DNA from: Helianthus annuus
Taxonomy: Eukaryota > Streptophyta > Magnoliopsida > Asterales > Asteraceae
Length of the DNA stretch: 64,000 nucleotides
Assembly: GCF_002127325.2 (NCBI RefSeq)
Contig: NC_035448.2
Location: 63,785,751-63,849,750 of the forward strand
Direction of reading: 5' to 3'
Shown here: in pieces, positions 1-9,770 of the stretch
Layout: the number at the start of each line of letters is the position of its first letter
Numbering within the stretch: the stretch's first letter is position 1
The notes under the pieces: generated by a model
The model's database searches: none
The model's input: only the letters and a program-made list of their open reading frames with translations
What the model was told of the DNA's origin: nothing
Position numbers and translations under genes: made by a program

Positions 1-9
1 GCACCAACA

Positions 10-20
10 GACTCCCCCTT
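10..20 (-). other. Polypurine tract of element A
   Basis: On the minus strand this reads AAGGGGGAGTC and directly precedes the LTR start TGTTGG. It would prime plus-strand DNA synthesis. The same 11 bases occur at 13833-13843 in element B, and a one-base variant occurs at 63347-63357 in element C. Confidence 0.8.
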
Positions 21-1989
21 GAATGTTGAAGGAATCTTCAGTGAGAGTCTTCAACATGATGACTCTTCAATCTTGATCGGTCTTCTTTCTCTCTTAGCAT
101 GTACCAGGATCTTCTCTTTGGCTCTAACCTCGTCAGACTCCCCCTTTCATCATGCTGGGATCGCTATCTGGAATTAGCTATCAGCTTGAGATCAATCCCT
201 GACTTTATCTCTGATTAAGCTCTCCACAGGTTCTGAATTGCATCCTGGCTTTCCGTAGCAACAGGATCAGAAACCTTTCTATCACCTACACACATCTCAA
301 CCACTCATAAACAAATTTTCTCATTTAAAAACTTATCAAAATTTGAAACATTCTAAAAACTGATTCAAATTAATGAATCATCTAAACATTTCAAAATTTT
401 CAAACTCAAACACTCTTTTCCAAACCATCAGTTCGTCATGTTTAGCCTTTGGATTTTGAAAGTCAGCTCTTCATCATCAGTTGTTGAAAATCTTTTTGTA
501 TTTTTTTTACAATATGTAAACTAAACAGAAATTTAAATGCAGAAATGAAATATGTACAAACATTATTTTTGTGAGTTTGTGTAAGAGGATCATATCAGTT
601 TCTGAGACAAATCACTAGCACCGTTAAGCTTTAATCATTTTAAGTTCTAAGCGATTCACATAGATTGACCATATTGTTGTCCATTTAAACTCAATCTAAA
701 AACTTTCGAAATGCTTACTGATACGTTAAGGTATATTAATTATGCACTAAGTTCTTATGGACCCCACGATCTCAGCATATCCCCTCATCATGTAATACAC
801 TAACTCAAGTAATGCCTTTAAACTTTGATCAAATGTGATTTGTGCAAAAACAACGCAGAATGTTTAAACATTAACAATCAGGTCGATACTTCCGTATACG
901 CAGAGAAAGTCCAATGTTTAAACAAAATAAGAAAAAATAAAAATAAGTTGAAGTTGTTTAGGCTTTAACCACCAGTTCGATACTCCCGTATACGCAGAGG
1001 TGATCCAAAGCTTAAACGTAACACCAAAGAAAATAAAGCAGAACGTTTAGGCAATAACATCCAGGTCGATACTCACGTATACGCAGAGGATGTCCAATGC
1101 TTAAACAAAAAAAAAAGAAATAAAACAAGTTTAAGTCTTCACAAAAGAAATACACAATCACAGTGTCATTTTCAGCAAAGTTGTGAAAGCTCACAAACTT
1201 AACCAGTTTTTTATGCTTTTTGGCATTCAGCGATTACTGAGCAGGCACACAATCAAGAAGGACAAAACTAGGTACTATGCTTTCAATCATGTTTCCCACT
1301 AGAACTAGGCTTTTTCATTTATGTTTGTATCGTTATCACAAATCTACTAGTCTAGCTGAGCCTATCGTCACATCCTTAGTGAGATCGTTTATCACATTTT
1401 ATCTTTCCATTTCTTTAGCATGTTGTGATAGTCCACTGATTTACTATCATTTCCTCTTGTATCAACAAAACTCATTTTTGAAGTTTTCAATGTTTTTGAC
1501 TTTTTCAAATTTTCTAATTTTTTAAAAAATTTTACTCCCCCTAAAATCAAAATATGTTTCAATTTTGATTTACTGGGAAAATTTGAAATAACCTATACAA
1601 ACTTGACAACTTGATGAGAATCGCTTCAATTCTCCATTCACTTGGCGTAAACAATCAAAACTCCCCCTTACAACAAACTATTTTCCCATTGTGATTTCAA
1701 AACACTTAAGTTTGTTTTAATCAAAATGGTTTTTCTGGAAAAATTAGTTTGTTTACCAACCACTTGTAGGTTCGGGGTCACTTCATCACATTGTTTTCTT
1801 AATCCACATGTAAAGATTTAGCATTTTTCCAGTTTTAAACCTCAACACCACTTGTAGAAAATCAAGTACAATTTAATGTCCTTGATTAACCACTTGTCGA
1901 TCGAAATATCACCGAAGTGAATTTCTCAAGAAATGTGCCGATTCATGTTCCACGCTTACCAACCTGGGAACTCCGGCAAGTCAGGTTTT
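21..1989 (-). other. 3' non-coding region of element A
   Basis: Nearly 2 kb of AT-rich sequence lies between the gag stop and the PPT without a credible gene. Short open frames here on either strand are low-complexity Phe/Leu/Ser strings. It resembles the non-coding 3' regions after the PPT of elements B and C (for example around 14400-14530 and 63830-63960), so it belongs to the element family. Confidence 0.65.
865..1105. repeat. Three-copy repeat with CGTATACG palindrome
   Basis: Three imperfect copies spaced roughly 90 bp apart contain TCGATACT, two or three variable bases, then the 8-bp palindrome CGTATACG and CAGAG. Each is followed by a variant of TCCAATGTTTAAAC. The copies begin near 881, 975 and 1062. 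They lie in the 3' non-coding region of element A. Function unknown. Confidence 0.75.
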
Positions 1990-4357
1990 TCATTTAAACA
2001 GATTCACCGAAGCCTGACGGTCCTTGGGTGACTTTGAATTCTTGTTCAACAATGGTGGAAAATTTGCATCATCCATTATTAAACCAGAATTTTCAATTTT
2101 TACCTCAACAAATGGCTCTTCTGGTTCTGATGAACCAGATTCATCGCCTGAACATGGCTCCTTTGACTTTGACGAGTCAAGATCATTGCCAATAATAGGC
2201 TCCTTTGTTTCTAAAGAAACAAATTCATCACCAGGAAGTGAAAATTTCACTTTCTTTGTTTTGTTAATCTCTAGATTAACCACTTTCTCTTTCTTCAATA
2301 CCCTGTTAATCCTCAGATTTGTATCTGATGAATCCGTTTTGCTAGATTTGTCATTCTTTGGAGAGCAAGACGATTTATCAGGACTTTTATCTATTTTACC
2401 AGTTGTATCCGAGGACAAAATCCTCTCGAGATACTCTCTCGCTTTCTTCCTCTTCTTCCTCAGTCTGTCTTTCTGCCCTTGTGAAAGCTTTACTTTCGTT
2501 TCTGGAACTTTCTGTTCCTTGGGCTTTTCTTTGACTTTGACTGGTTTCTTTGCCATTTTCTGAGATTCAGCCCTTGATCTTCCCTTTGATCTCATTGGGC
2601 AATCTCTGGCAATGTGACCTTTGATTTGGCAGTTATAGCATCTTCTTGTCTCATAACTCCAACTTTGGCAGTTAACAGCAATGTGTCCTTTCACACCACA
2701 AGTGTAACACACTCTGTTATCATACCATTCACCACTTTCACACCAAACACTCAGATCATAGCATCGTCTGGCTTTGTGGTAATCATCTCTCTTCCTAAAA
2801 GCTGGATTTGGCTTTGAAGCACTGTCGTCAAATCTGCACCACTCATTACCAACTATTTTTGAATTTTCATTTTTCAATTTTTGTGATTTTTTATTGCGAT
2901 TGGATGATTGATCTGATGAGCTTTTATTTTCTTTTTGAACAATTTTCACATTTTTCCCTTTTTGTTTTGGTTCTGCACTCTTTTCCAAAGGTTTCTGCTT
3001 TGAACATTCACCTTTTTCTGTAGAATGCAAATTAGTTTTCTGAAACTTTTCTTTTAATTTCAAAAATAATTTCTTTTTCTCAATTTTTTCATTTTCATCA
3101 TCAGATTTCTCATCACAATCTTCAATTTTGACTTTGTCAAAATTTGTGACATTGTCACTTATTGGAACATAATTGATCGGTTTTGGACAAGGGTGATTCA
3201 AAAATTCTGATGAAGTCACAAAACCTTTCAATTTCTTTTCAAGCTCATCAATTTTAGTTCTTGAATTCTCAGCTTCATTTTCAAACTGAGATATTCTTTC
3301 AAGATGAGACTTGATTGTCTTTTCATTTTCAATTTTAATGTTTTCAAGAACAGACTTTTCATTTTCCAAAACTTTTATCTGTTCTTGAAATTTTGTTTCA
3401 TTTGCTTTCAAATTTTTGTTTTCAAGCTTTATCTAGAAATCTTCATTTTCTGAAGATTTCTTTTTGCTTTCAAAATCTTTTTCTTTCTCTTTCAAACCCT
3501 TGTTTTCTAATGTTAAACTGTTCAAGTCACTCAACAATTTGGCATTTTCAGATTTCAACTTCTCATAATTTCCTCGTATTTCAAGAATCTGTTTCTTATC
3601 AGCTTTCTTCTCATTTTTCAAAGCTTGAATTTCCAATGTCAAACTCTTCACATTCTTCAAGAGTTTGATATTGTCAGCTTCAGATTTGTCACATTTAGTG
3701 CATACAGATTCAGAACTAGATTCTTCTTTCTTTGTGATTTCCTTTGTTTCCATCTTGTATGTTCCTACACAAAAAAGTTTAACGAAATCAAAAGGATTCA
3801 TACTTTCATCGATATAATATTTCCTTTTAATATCATATTTCAAAATACTCTTTGTTGCAAGACACACACGAATTCTTTTATCTATCTCAGCAATTACATT
3901 CAATTCCAATTTTTGTAAATTCTTTTCCATTTCATTCATCAATTCCTTCTTTTTCCTATATTCCTTACGAAACTCTGCATTAACCTCATTGAAGAACTGT
4001 TTTGGATAAAGTTCTGGAAAAAATATCCTTCTTTTTTAGTTCAATCAAGAATTCATCCCATTTAGCAGGTAATGCATCTGCCAATTTCGATATCTGTTCA
4101 TCATTTGATATTCTAATATCATTTTTCTTCAAATTGTCTATTAAAATTCCAAACCATCTTTCCAAATCATCCAACGTTTCATCCTTTCGACACATGAAAT
4201 GTTCAAAACTTTTAACCCAAATATCCACATTTACATTTCTATAACTACTATCCAAAGTTCTTATATACCAACAATTTAAACTTTCAAGATAATCATTTTC
4301 ATTCTCATCAAACATGTTTTCTATATTTCCAAAACAAACCCGACAAATTTCACACAA
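1990..4357 (-). pseudogene. Gag-like polyprotein of element A (broken)
   Basis: This encodes a retrotransposon nucleocapsid-type protein that would package element RNA in the cytoplasm. The upstream piece (4357-3986) has a UBN2/gag-type domain with the pattern W..LL..L......S and later LPAKWDEF. The middle (3942-3433) is a Lys/Glu-rich coiled coil. The last piece (3411-1990) holds more coiled coil and two CCHC zinc knuckles of the C-x2-C-x4-H-x4-C type (residues 235-248 and 258-271), then a basic, acidic and Ser-rich tail. It is broken twice: one extra base in an A-run near 4018-4023 shifts the frame, and an in-frame TAG lies at 3433-3435. Otherwise the frame is continuous, so the damage is recent or partly tolerated. 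The first listed residue comes from a TTG codon, so the true start is unresolved. Confidence 0.8.
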
Positions 4358-4420
4358 ATGATCACTTTCAAACGAAATTAATTTTCAAAATAGAAACACA
4401 CTTCAAGCGAAATAACACCC

Positions 4421-4720
4421 TGAAGCCGAATAACTGATTTCGAGCGGAATCACTGATTTGAAACGGAATGAGAACAATTTGGAGCGGAATCACTGATTTC
4501 GCTTGAACTTTCAAGTGGAATACCAACTTGAAGCAGAATCACCTAATTTCAAGCGAAATCACTGATTGCGCTTGAAAATCTCAAGCGGAAACAACACAAT
4601 TTCTCAAGCGAAATACCGGTTCAAGAGGAATCAACAGAACTTCAAGCGGAATACCTTATTTCGCTTGAAATTACCACAATTTTCAAGCGGAATTAAATGT
4701 TTCGTTCAAGCGGAATAAGG
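4421..4720. repeat. Reiterated AAGCGRAAT motif in the leader
   Basis: Between the PBS and gag, a degenerate unit occurs about a dozen times in both orientations. Examples are TTCAAGCGGAAT, TTTCAAGCGAAATCAC and its reverse complement GATTTCGCTTGAA. The same motif flanks the TATA box in the LTR (5135-5280). The copies have no fixed spacing, which argues against a simple satellite. Confidence 0.8.
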
Positions 4721-4917
4721 TTTCTAGTCCATTTTTATCCGTTTTAATCCGAATTTTGTTCTGAAACTCTCAAGGGTTTGTTAAAACACAGTTTTACACA
4801 ATATGTGAGAAAATGAGCCGATTTTAACCATGAAAAGTTGTTAATTTTGAAAAGAAGGTGTAGAAATCAGAATTTTCCAGCGAAAACGAGCTAAACAGTA
4901 AGAACTCTTCCTCCTGT

Positions 4918-4929
4918 GCTCTGATACCA
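4918..4929 (-). other. Primer binding site (tRNA-iMet type) of element A
   Basis: On the minus strand the 12 bases are TGGTATCAGAGC, the canonical plant Copia primer binding site complementary to the 3' end of initiator tRNA-Met. It lies two bases after the LTR terminus CCAACA. This fixes the LTR boundary and the orientation. Confidence 0.92.
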
Positions 4930-4931
4930 CA

Positions 4932-5375
4932 TGTTGGATCGTGAAACGACCTTAACGAGTCGATCAGAAGAGGTCTTAGACTGAATCAGAGGCGGAATTC
5001 ATTGATCCAGTCTTAGTTTAGCTTGTATAACACTAGAATCACTATTAACTGTCTCATGTATTGATTAGAAAGCAATTACAGACTCGGAGACACTTCGAGG
5101 AGCTTCGCCGTCGGAAACAAGAACTATATAACTGATTTCGCTTGAGGGAGTATTTATAGGCATGTGATTCCGCTTGAAACAGTTTCAAGCGAAATCACTT
5201 GTTCAAGCAAAACCCCACATAAGAACTAATTCACTTGATTTCGCTTGAAATGACCATGTGTCATTTTCAAGCGGAATCACCTATAAATTCCATTTCCTCG
5301 TTTTACGTGCCCTAATCTATCAGTTCTAATCTAAGACTCGAACGAAGATGAAGTCGATAGATAACTGAACCAACA
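4932..5375 (-). repeat. 5' LTR of element A (444 bp)
   Basis: The LTR is bounded by TGTTGG and CCAACA as inverted ends. On its coding (minus) strand it has a U3 region with repeated AAGCGAAAT-type motifs (about 5165-5280) and a TATA box at 5151-5160, then the R-U5 part toward 4932. The 3' LTR is almost entirely outside the window, so LTR divergence and insertion age cannot be judged. Confidence 0.88.
5151..5160 (-). promoter_or_regulatory. TATA box of the element A LTR
   Basis: CCTATAAATA on the minus strand, with clusters of the AAGCGAAAT-type motif immediately on both sides. The equivalents are at 13605-13614 (element B LTR) and about 63109-63115 (element C LTR). Confidence 0.65.
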
Positions 5376-5809
5376 TGTTTATTCCTTTATTACTTGTAAC
5401 CAGTAGTTTGTAATCAGTGGTTGTAATAGGTCAGTAGTTTGAGTTTGTTTGGAGGTTAGATGTCACTATCATTGGTGATGTCAGCAAAGATGTCACAGTG
5501 GTTTGCTCATGCCTATAAATAGAACAGTACCCTGTACTGTTCTATTAGCTCTTTCATCACTTGTCATTCTGTACGAACAAACTGTTGTGAGCTCAGGCTG
5601 AGGGGGAGTTTGTAATACATGCATGCAATTGTATTGAAGATTGAAATAAATTTAATCATTCGGTTCAATGATAAACTTGTGTGTTAAAAGCATTTCTCCT
5701 GTTTAATTGTGTGTGAAAGTTTGTTTCCATTTTAATTCCGTTGCATTTACTTATTCATCTTCTTAATTCTCAAATGAAAACACAATAATAAGAAACTCAA
5801 ATCCTAACA
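5376..5809 (+). repeat. Fragment of a second Copia-type LTR
   Basis: This piece ends in AATCCTAACA exactly where the neighbouring Copia integrase frame breaks, so it looks like an LTR inserted into that integrase. It has an LTR layout on the plus strand: TATAAATAG at about 5515, a likely AATAAA signal at about 5645, then a T-rich U5-like part. Its left edge meets the element A LTR and may have been cut by that insertion. No PBS follows on the right, so it is a solo or 3' LTR. A gap-free target duplication could not be found. Confidence 0.5.
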
Positions 5810-7478
5810 CATTTTGTTTGCAAAATTGTTGAAATTGAGTGTTAGCATATTCTTTTCCATTGTCGCATTGGAATTGCTTAATTTTACGCTCAAATTGGGT
5901 GTTTATGAAAGTCGGGAAGGTGGTAAAGATGGAGAAAACTTGTGACTTGTTACTAATAGGATATGTCCATAAGAAATTAGTAAAATCATCAAGAAATAAT
6001 ATGTAATAGCGATGACCGCCACCACTTAAAATTGGTGAAGTCCATAAGTCACTGTGAATAATATCAAAAGGGAAAGATGTAGTATTAAGTGAATCCACAA
6101 AAGGAAGTCTAATATGTTTACCAAACACGCATGATTGACAAAATTTAGGTTTCAAAGAATCACAATCAATAAAACTAGAATGTTTGAGTGAATTTAATAA
6201 ATTTGAGCCCGGATGACCAAGGCGTTGATGCCAAATGTCTTGACTTATTGCAGCAAAAGTGGTAGGGGAGGTGAACTTGGATACTTGTGTGGGGTCCATC
6301 GTGTAAAGATCACCGGAGCTATTGCATCGTAGGATAGGGGTCCGGGTCTTGAGATCCTTCACAATAAAACCAAAGGGGTCAAATTCAACAGAAACTTGGT
6401 TATCTTTAGTGAAATGACGGACAGAAAGTAAGTTTTTGATTAAAGATGGTGCATATAGGACATTGGTTAATTTAAATGGTGGAAAGGGTAGGGGTAAGGT
6501 TTGGTCACCATGTCCAATGACTGGTATAGTTTTGCCATTACCAACTACTATGTTATGAAACATGCTATTATTAAATAAAGACGAAAAATTAATTGAAGTT
6601 TGAGTCATATGATCAGACGCACCTGTGTCCATGGTCCAATTTGGGTCTGGCGGGTTTAGCGACATATTATAGAGTGCCTGGTTGAGATCCGTAGGAGTGT
6701 AGGCATTTGCATAGGATTGGGCCTGACTAGCAGCATAGCTGTGGGCTGGTCTTGGACCAAGAATACCTGGGCCCGAACTGTTGGGTTTGGTGGTGGTAGG
6801 ATAGGGGCATGGTGGTACCAGCCAAGGGGCCCAAGGTTGTTGAGAAAAACTCTGATTTGGGCCAACCCAATAGTTGGATGGGGCGTTGGTTAAAGCAAAT
6901 GGAATGACAGTAAATTCATAATGGCCATACCTTGTTCTAAACGCAGTTTTAGGAATGTCCTCTTCCTGTACCTTTAATTGCTGATATCCTGACCTTAAAT
7001 CAATTTTAGAGAAAAATCGAGCTCCTTGCAATTGATCGAACAGATCATCAATTCTCGATAATGGGTACCGTTTTTTAATCGTAACCTTGTTCAATTTGCG
7101 GTAGTCAATGCACATACGCATTAATCCGTCCTTCTTTTTAACGAACAAAATCGGTGCTCCCCATGGCGATGAGCTTGGCTGTATGAATCCTTTCTCCAAC
7201 AATTCGTCTAACTGTTTCTTCAGTTCTTGCATTTCTGCGGGTGCCAAACAGTAAGGTGCTTTGGCAATTGCTGTTGTTCCTGGTAGTAGGTGGAAGAGTC
7301 CAATGTGAAGTAGTTTGGTTCGAAGAATTATGCTGACCTGATTGGGGCCAGGAGCCGCGTCCCCTAGACGTTGAACCACGGCCACGACCGCGACTGCGGC
7401 CACGACCGCGACTGTGGCCACGGCCACCATGATCCGCTGGTGTGTCAGAATTGCGAGAATCTTTCTATCGTGAGGCAT
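5763..7478 (-). pseudogene. Chimeric Gypsy RT/Copia protease-integrase frame
   Basis: A 571-codon open frame joins two retrotransposon classes. Residues 1-60 read the Copia Gly/Arg repeat in the wrong frame. Residues about 64-199 match Gypsy reverse transcriptase: [34 protein letters not shown]. From residue 201 it is Copia: a Pro/Ser-rich linker, protease DTGASDHMT (D284), GAG-pre-integrase WHQRLGHPG with C447-x2-C450, then integrase with the HSDLW and QCDNGKEY motifs. The last residues (after about 554) read into an inserted LTR. No stop interrupts either junction, but the RT lacks its catalytic YxDD motif and the integrase lacks its final Glu, so it is probably not functional. Whether the fusion was ever expressed is unknown. 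Confidence 0.8.
6882..7290 (-). other. Gypsy reverse transcriptase fragment inside Copia
   Basis: About 136 codons of Ty3/Gypsy RT fingers and palm, from [13 protein letters not shown] to FALTNAP. The right edge is sharp: the next residues are Copia linker (SNYWVGPNQ). The left edge lies somewhere in 7275-7340. No LTR, target duplication or poly(A) borders it, so a normal insertion is unlikely. Template switching or gene conversion fits better. Confidence 0.75.
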
Positions 7479-8181
7479 GCTGATCGTTTGATGATGTTGC
7501 GGATAGAGCGGTACCAGCTAGTTGAGCCGCTTGCTTGGCCTAATTAACGTTCCGTGTTTCTGCCATACATAGTCTAGAACGGGTTTCATAAAAATCAGGA
7601 AGCGGCTTACTTTGTTAAATAATAAGGGCAACGCTTTCGTATTGCTTGTTGAGTCCTGTAAGAATCTGAAGTACCAGCTGCTCGTCTGTAATACCTGAAC
7701 CAACACTAACGAGTTAATCATATATTATCTTCATAGCCTAACAATAAGATGACATGGACGTGAACTGCTCTAGTTGAGTGCTTGCAAAACGGTTTTTAAG
7801 GTCAATAGTTCTGGTGGCTTTGTTGTCTTGGAAGAGGTTTGAGAGGGCGGTCCAAGCATCGAAAGTCGTTGTGTTCGGTTTTAAGATGGTATGCAGAAGA
7901 TCTGTTGAAATAGTCCCGTAAATCCATTGGAGGACTATTGAATCCAACCGTTCCTAGCTTTCAGTAGTTGCTGATGTCTTCTCCTTATCTTTTTCTTTCT
8001 CGGATGAGGAAGTAGCAGGGAGGACACGGGGTTGCAGGTGGTCGTAGACTTGATACGCTTTACAATGAATTTTAAAAAGTTCCGACCATGTGATGTAATG
8101 GCCGTTTTCTAAGTCGAGTGTAACCGTGATGAGGGTACGGATATTGTTCACTGTGACTGCAGGGTGAAGGGAGGTCGCCAT
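7345..8181 (-). pseudogene. Copia gag (broken)
   Basis: The gag begins at an ATG (8179-8181). Its three pieces (8181-7954, 7947-7738, 7721-7518) lie in changing frames and show a UBN2_2-type pattern: ENGHYITWSELFKIH, then TTTFDAWTALSNLFQDNKATRTIDLKNRF. It ends in a run of Arg-Gly repeats (about 7440-7350), read in a different frame by the downstream chimeric frame. Several frame changes and stops make it non-functional. Confidence 0.7.
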
Positions 8182-8489
8182 AGAAAAAGAAGGGATGTAG
8201 ATCGGAGAGAAGAGATTGGCGGCAGAAGTAATGATTCATTGTGGATTAACAAGGTGATGTCACAATCCACCAAACAAGTGAATTGAATTTGTCTTTTGAT
8301 TGTGACGTAAGAATCCGCCAAAAAACCAAACTAATTCAATATCTTTAATTCCTTGTGTTGTTTAGAAGTTGAATAAGGTAAAAGAAAGGATAGGTTTGGT
8401 TACGATCGTAGAAGGAAAAGAAACAGGGTTAATTTGCTGGATGGAGGAAAAAAAATATTGCAGTTTAGGGTTCTCTATGGGATCGATTT

Positions 8490-8656
8490 AGCTTGACACC
8501 ATGATAGAATATAATTCTCCTTGCCCTTATTCATTGATAACATCCCTATAAATAAAAGAGACTCTCCACTATTTTGGGAAGAGATAACACTAAATTAATT
8601 ACAAGATATATCTCTATATTTACAACATAACAGAATAATCTATTATTATCGTCTCA
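8490..8656 (-). repeat. PBS-like site and degraded Copia 5' LTR
   Basis: On the minus strand 8490-8501 reads TGGTGTCAAGCT, close to the canonical TGGTATCAGAGC. The adjoining sequence ends in TTCTATCA, a plausible LTR 3' end, with a TATTTATAG TATA variant inside. The far boundary is uncertain: either 8632 (TGTTATG on the minus strand) or 8656 (TGAGAC). Either is short for a Copia LTR, so it may be deleted internally. Confidence 0.45.
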
Positions 8657-9062
8657 GTATTTCTCTTTTCGTTCCGCTTTAGATACATTAGCTACCTTGA
8701 AGGCGTTGAGTTGTTTGATCTTTGACAAAATCTCTTTGATGGACTCCGACAGGTGTCCCGATTTCTTTGTTTTATGAACCTTCTTTCGAGATCAGTATAA
8801 ATGGGCGGAGTAAGTTCGTCATCGTATGGAAATTAAGCTTTCGAAGATGTGATGTAGTGGCCTTCCTCATTTGTTCTTGATCTTTTCGATTGTAGTGAAT
8901 GAGCACCCATTGGAGGAATATCGGCCCAACACAAGCTATATTGAACAACTTCCCATATCGATATATGTGGAAAACCTGTTTTCCTGACTTGCTTTTGTAG
9001 TCCTCTATCGCCTTCCTCATTACTTGTTCCTCGCATTGCCACTTTGTCTTGCTAAACTGACT
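8657..9062 (-). pseudogene. SANT/NAM-associated-type protein remnant
   Basis: Read in shifting frames on the minus strand, this resembles plant proteins with a Myb/SANT-like and NAM-associated C-terminal domain (often named GST-T3-like), which accompany PIF/Harbinger transposases. Recognisable stretches are WEVVQYS, PPMGAHSLQSKRSRT and, near the end, KAERKEKY. The Copia LTR interrupts it right after KEKY. A SINE interrupts it at the upstream side. Frame changes occur near 8840 and 8780. The family call is from memory. Confidence 0.4.
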
Positions 9063-9072
9063 CGATTTGATA

Positions 9073-9178
9073 CCAACGAGGTGGTGATCCATTGGCAAAG
9101 GCAAAGCCTTTAAACACCTTGGGAGGGGGATGTCTTGGGTTCAAGTCCCACAGACGAATTTACCGTTCAAAAAAAAAC
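9073..9178 (+). mobile_element. Short tRNA-derived SINE with 10-bp duplication
   Basis: The element contains a box B-like GGGTTCAAGTCCC (about 9138-9150) and a box A-like GGTGGTGATCCATTGG, and ends in GTTC plus an A-run. It is flanked by a perfect 10-bp duplication, CGATTTGATA, at 9063-9072 and 9179-9188. At about 106 bp it is short for a SINE and may be deleted internally. It splits the flanking pseudogene. Confidence 0.75.
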
Positions 9179-9188
9179 CGATTTGATA

Positions 9189-9770
9189 AAAAGTGTTACA
9201 TTTTGACTCTTGTTACACATCTGAATGGATTTTAAAAAGCTAGTTGATAAACACCAACTCCTGGTATAAATAAAAAAACAAAAAGGAAAAAAAGCAATCA
9301 CAAATACCAGAATTTCATATGCAACCTGAATCATGTGATGGTGGCTCAGACGACAGATTGAAGGTCAAACGATTAATCATCAATCTATCTTATGGAACAA
9401 TGCAAAGAATCATAATATACAGATCTTTTCAATGCCATGTTTCCAGAATCAAATCAAACTACAAATTCGTTGTGCCCAAAGTGATGACAATAATCCACAA
9501 ATGAAACCATCTATGTTAGCTCAAATTCATCTTCTATTAATTAAAAATCAAATAGATGTGAATTGGAAAATATTACTTCAAGTTGTAGTTCAAACAACCT
9601 AGACAGTTTAAAGAAGCTTCGGTTTGAAGCGAAACTGGAATCATGAATTCAACTTAAGTTCTAATCGGCAAGGACTTGTTCATATAGCTCCTAGACAGTA
9701 GATTTCAGAACTTAATTGAAATAGCAACATCAAATCATTTCTAAACATCAAATCTATTCTAATAATTGAT
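9189..9770. other. No recognisable gene
   Basis: AT-rich sequence without a coding pattern I can name. Part may be the upstream continuation of the pseudogene split by the SINE. A 61-codon plus-strand frame at 9319-9504 has no recognisable motif. Confidence 0.4.

Larger units (their letters stand above)
1..5375 (-). mobile_element. SIRE-like Copia LTR element A, gag only
   Basis: A minus-strand LTR retrotransposon runs from before the window start to 5375. Its 5' LTR is 4932-5375, a tRNA-Met-type primer binding site is at 4918-4929, a gag-like gene is at 1990-4357, and a polypurine tract at 10-20 abuts the last bases of the 3' LTR (1-9). I see no protease, integrase, reverse transcriptase or RNase H anywhere between gag and the PPT, where a complete relative would carry about 4 kb of pol. 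The layout matches gag-only terminal-repeat elements (TR-GAG type), which depend on relatives for replication. The bases after the 5' LTR (5376-5380, TGTTT) would be the target duplication, but its partner lies outside the window. Confidence 0.8.
5810..8656 (-). mobile_element. Copia element with embedded Gypsy RT piece
   Basis: This is a minus-strand Copia remnant with a PBS-like site (8490-8501), a gag beginning with ATG at 8181, a Gly/Arg repeat, protease, GAG-pre-integrase and the first part of integrase. It is cut at 5809/5810 by an LTR. Copia reverse transcriptase and RNase H are absent. Between the gag end and the protease lies about 400 bp of Gypsy-type reverse transcriptase, described separately. 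Confidence 0.75.

Noticed and set aside
2024..3023. Plus-strand frames opposite gag
   Set aside because: They mirror the Glu/Lys/Ser-rich gag on the other strand and give only Phe/Leu/Ser strings.
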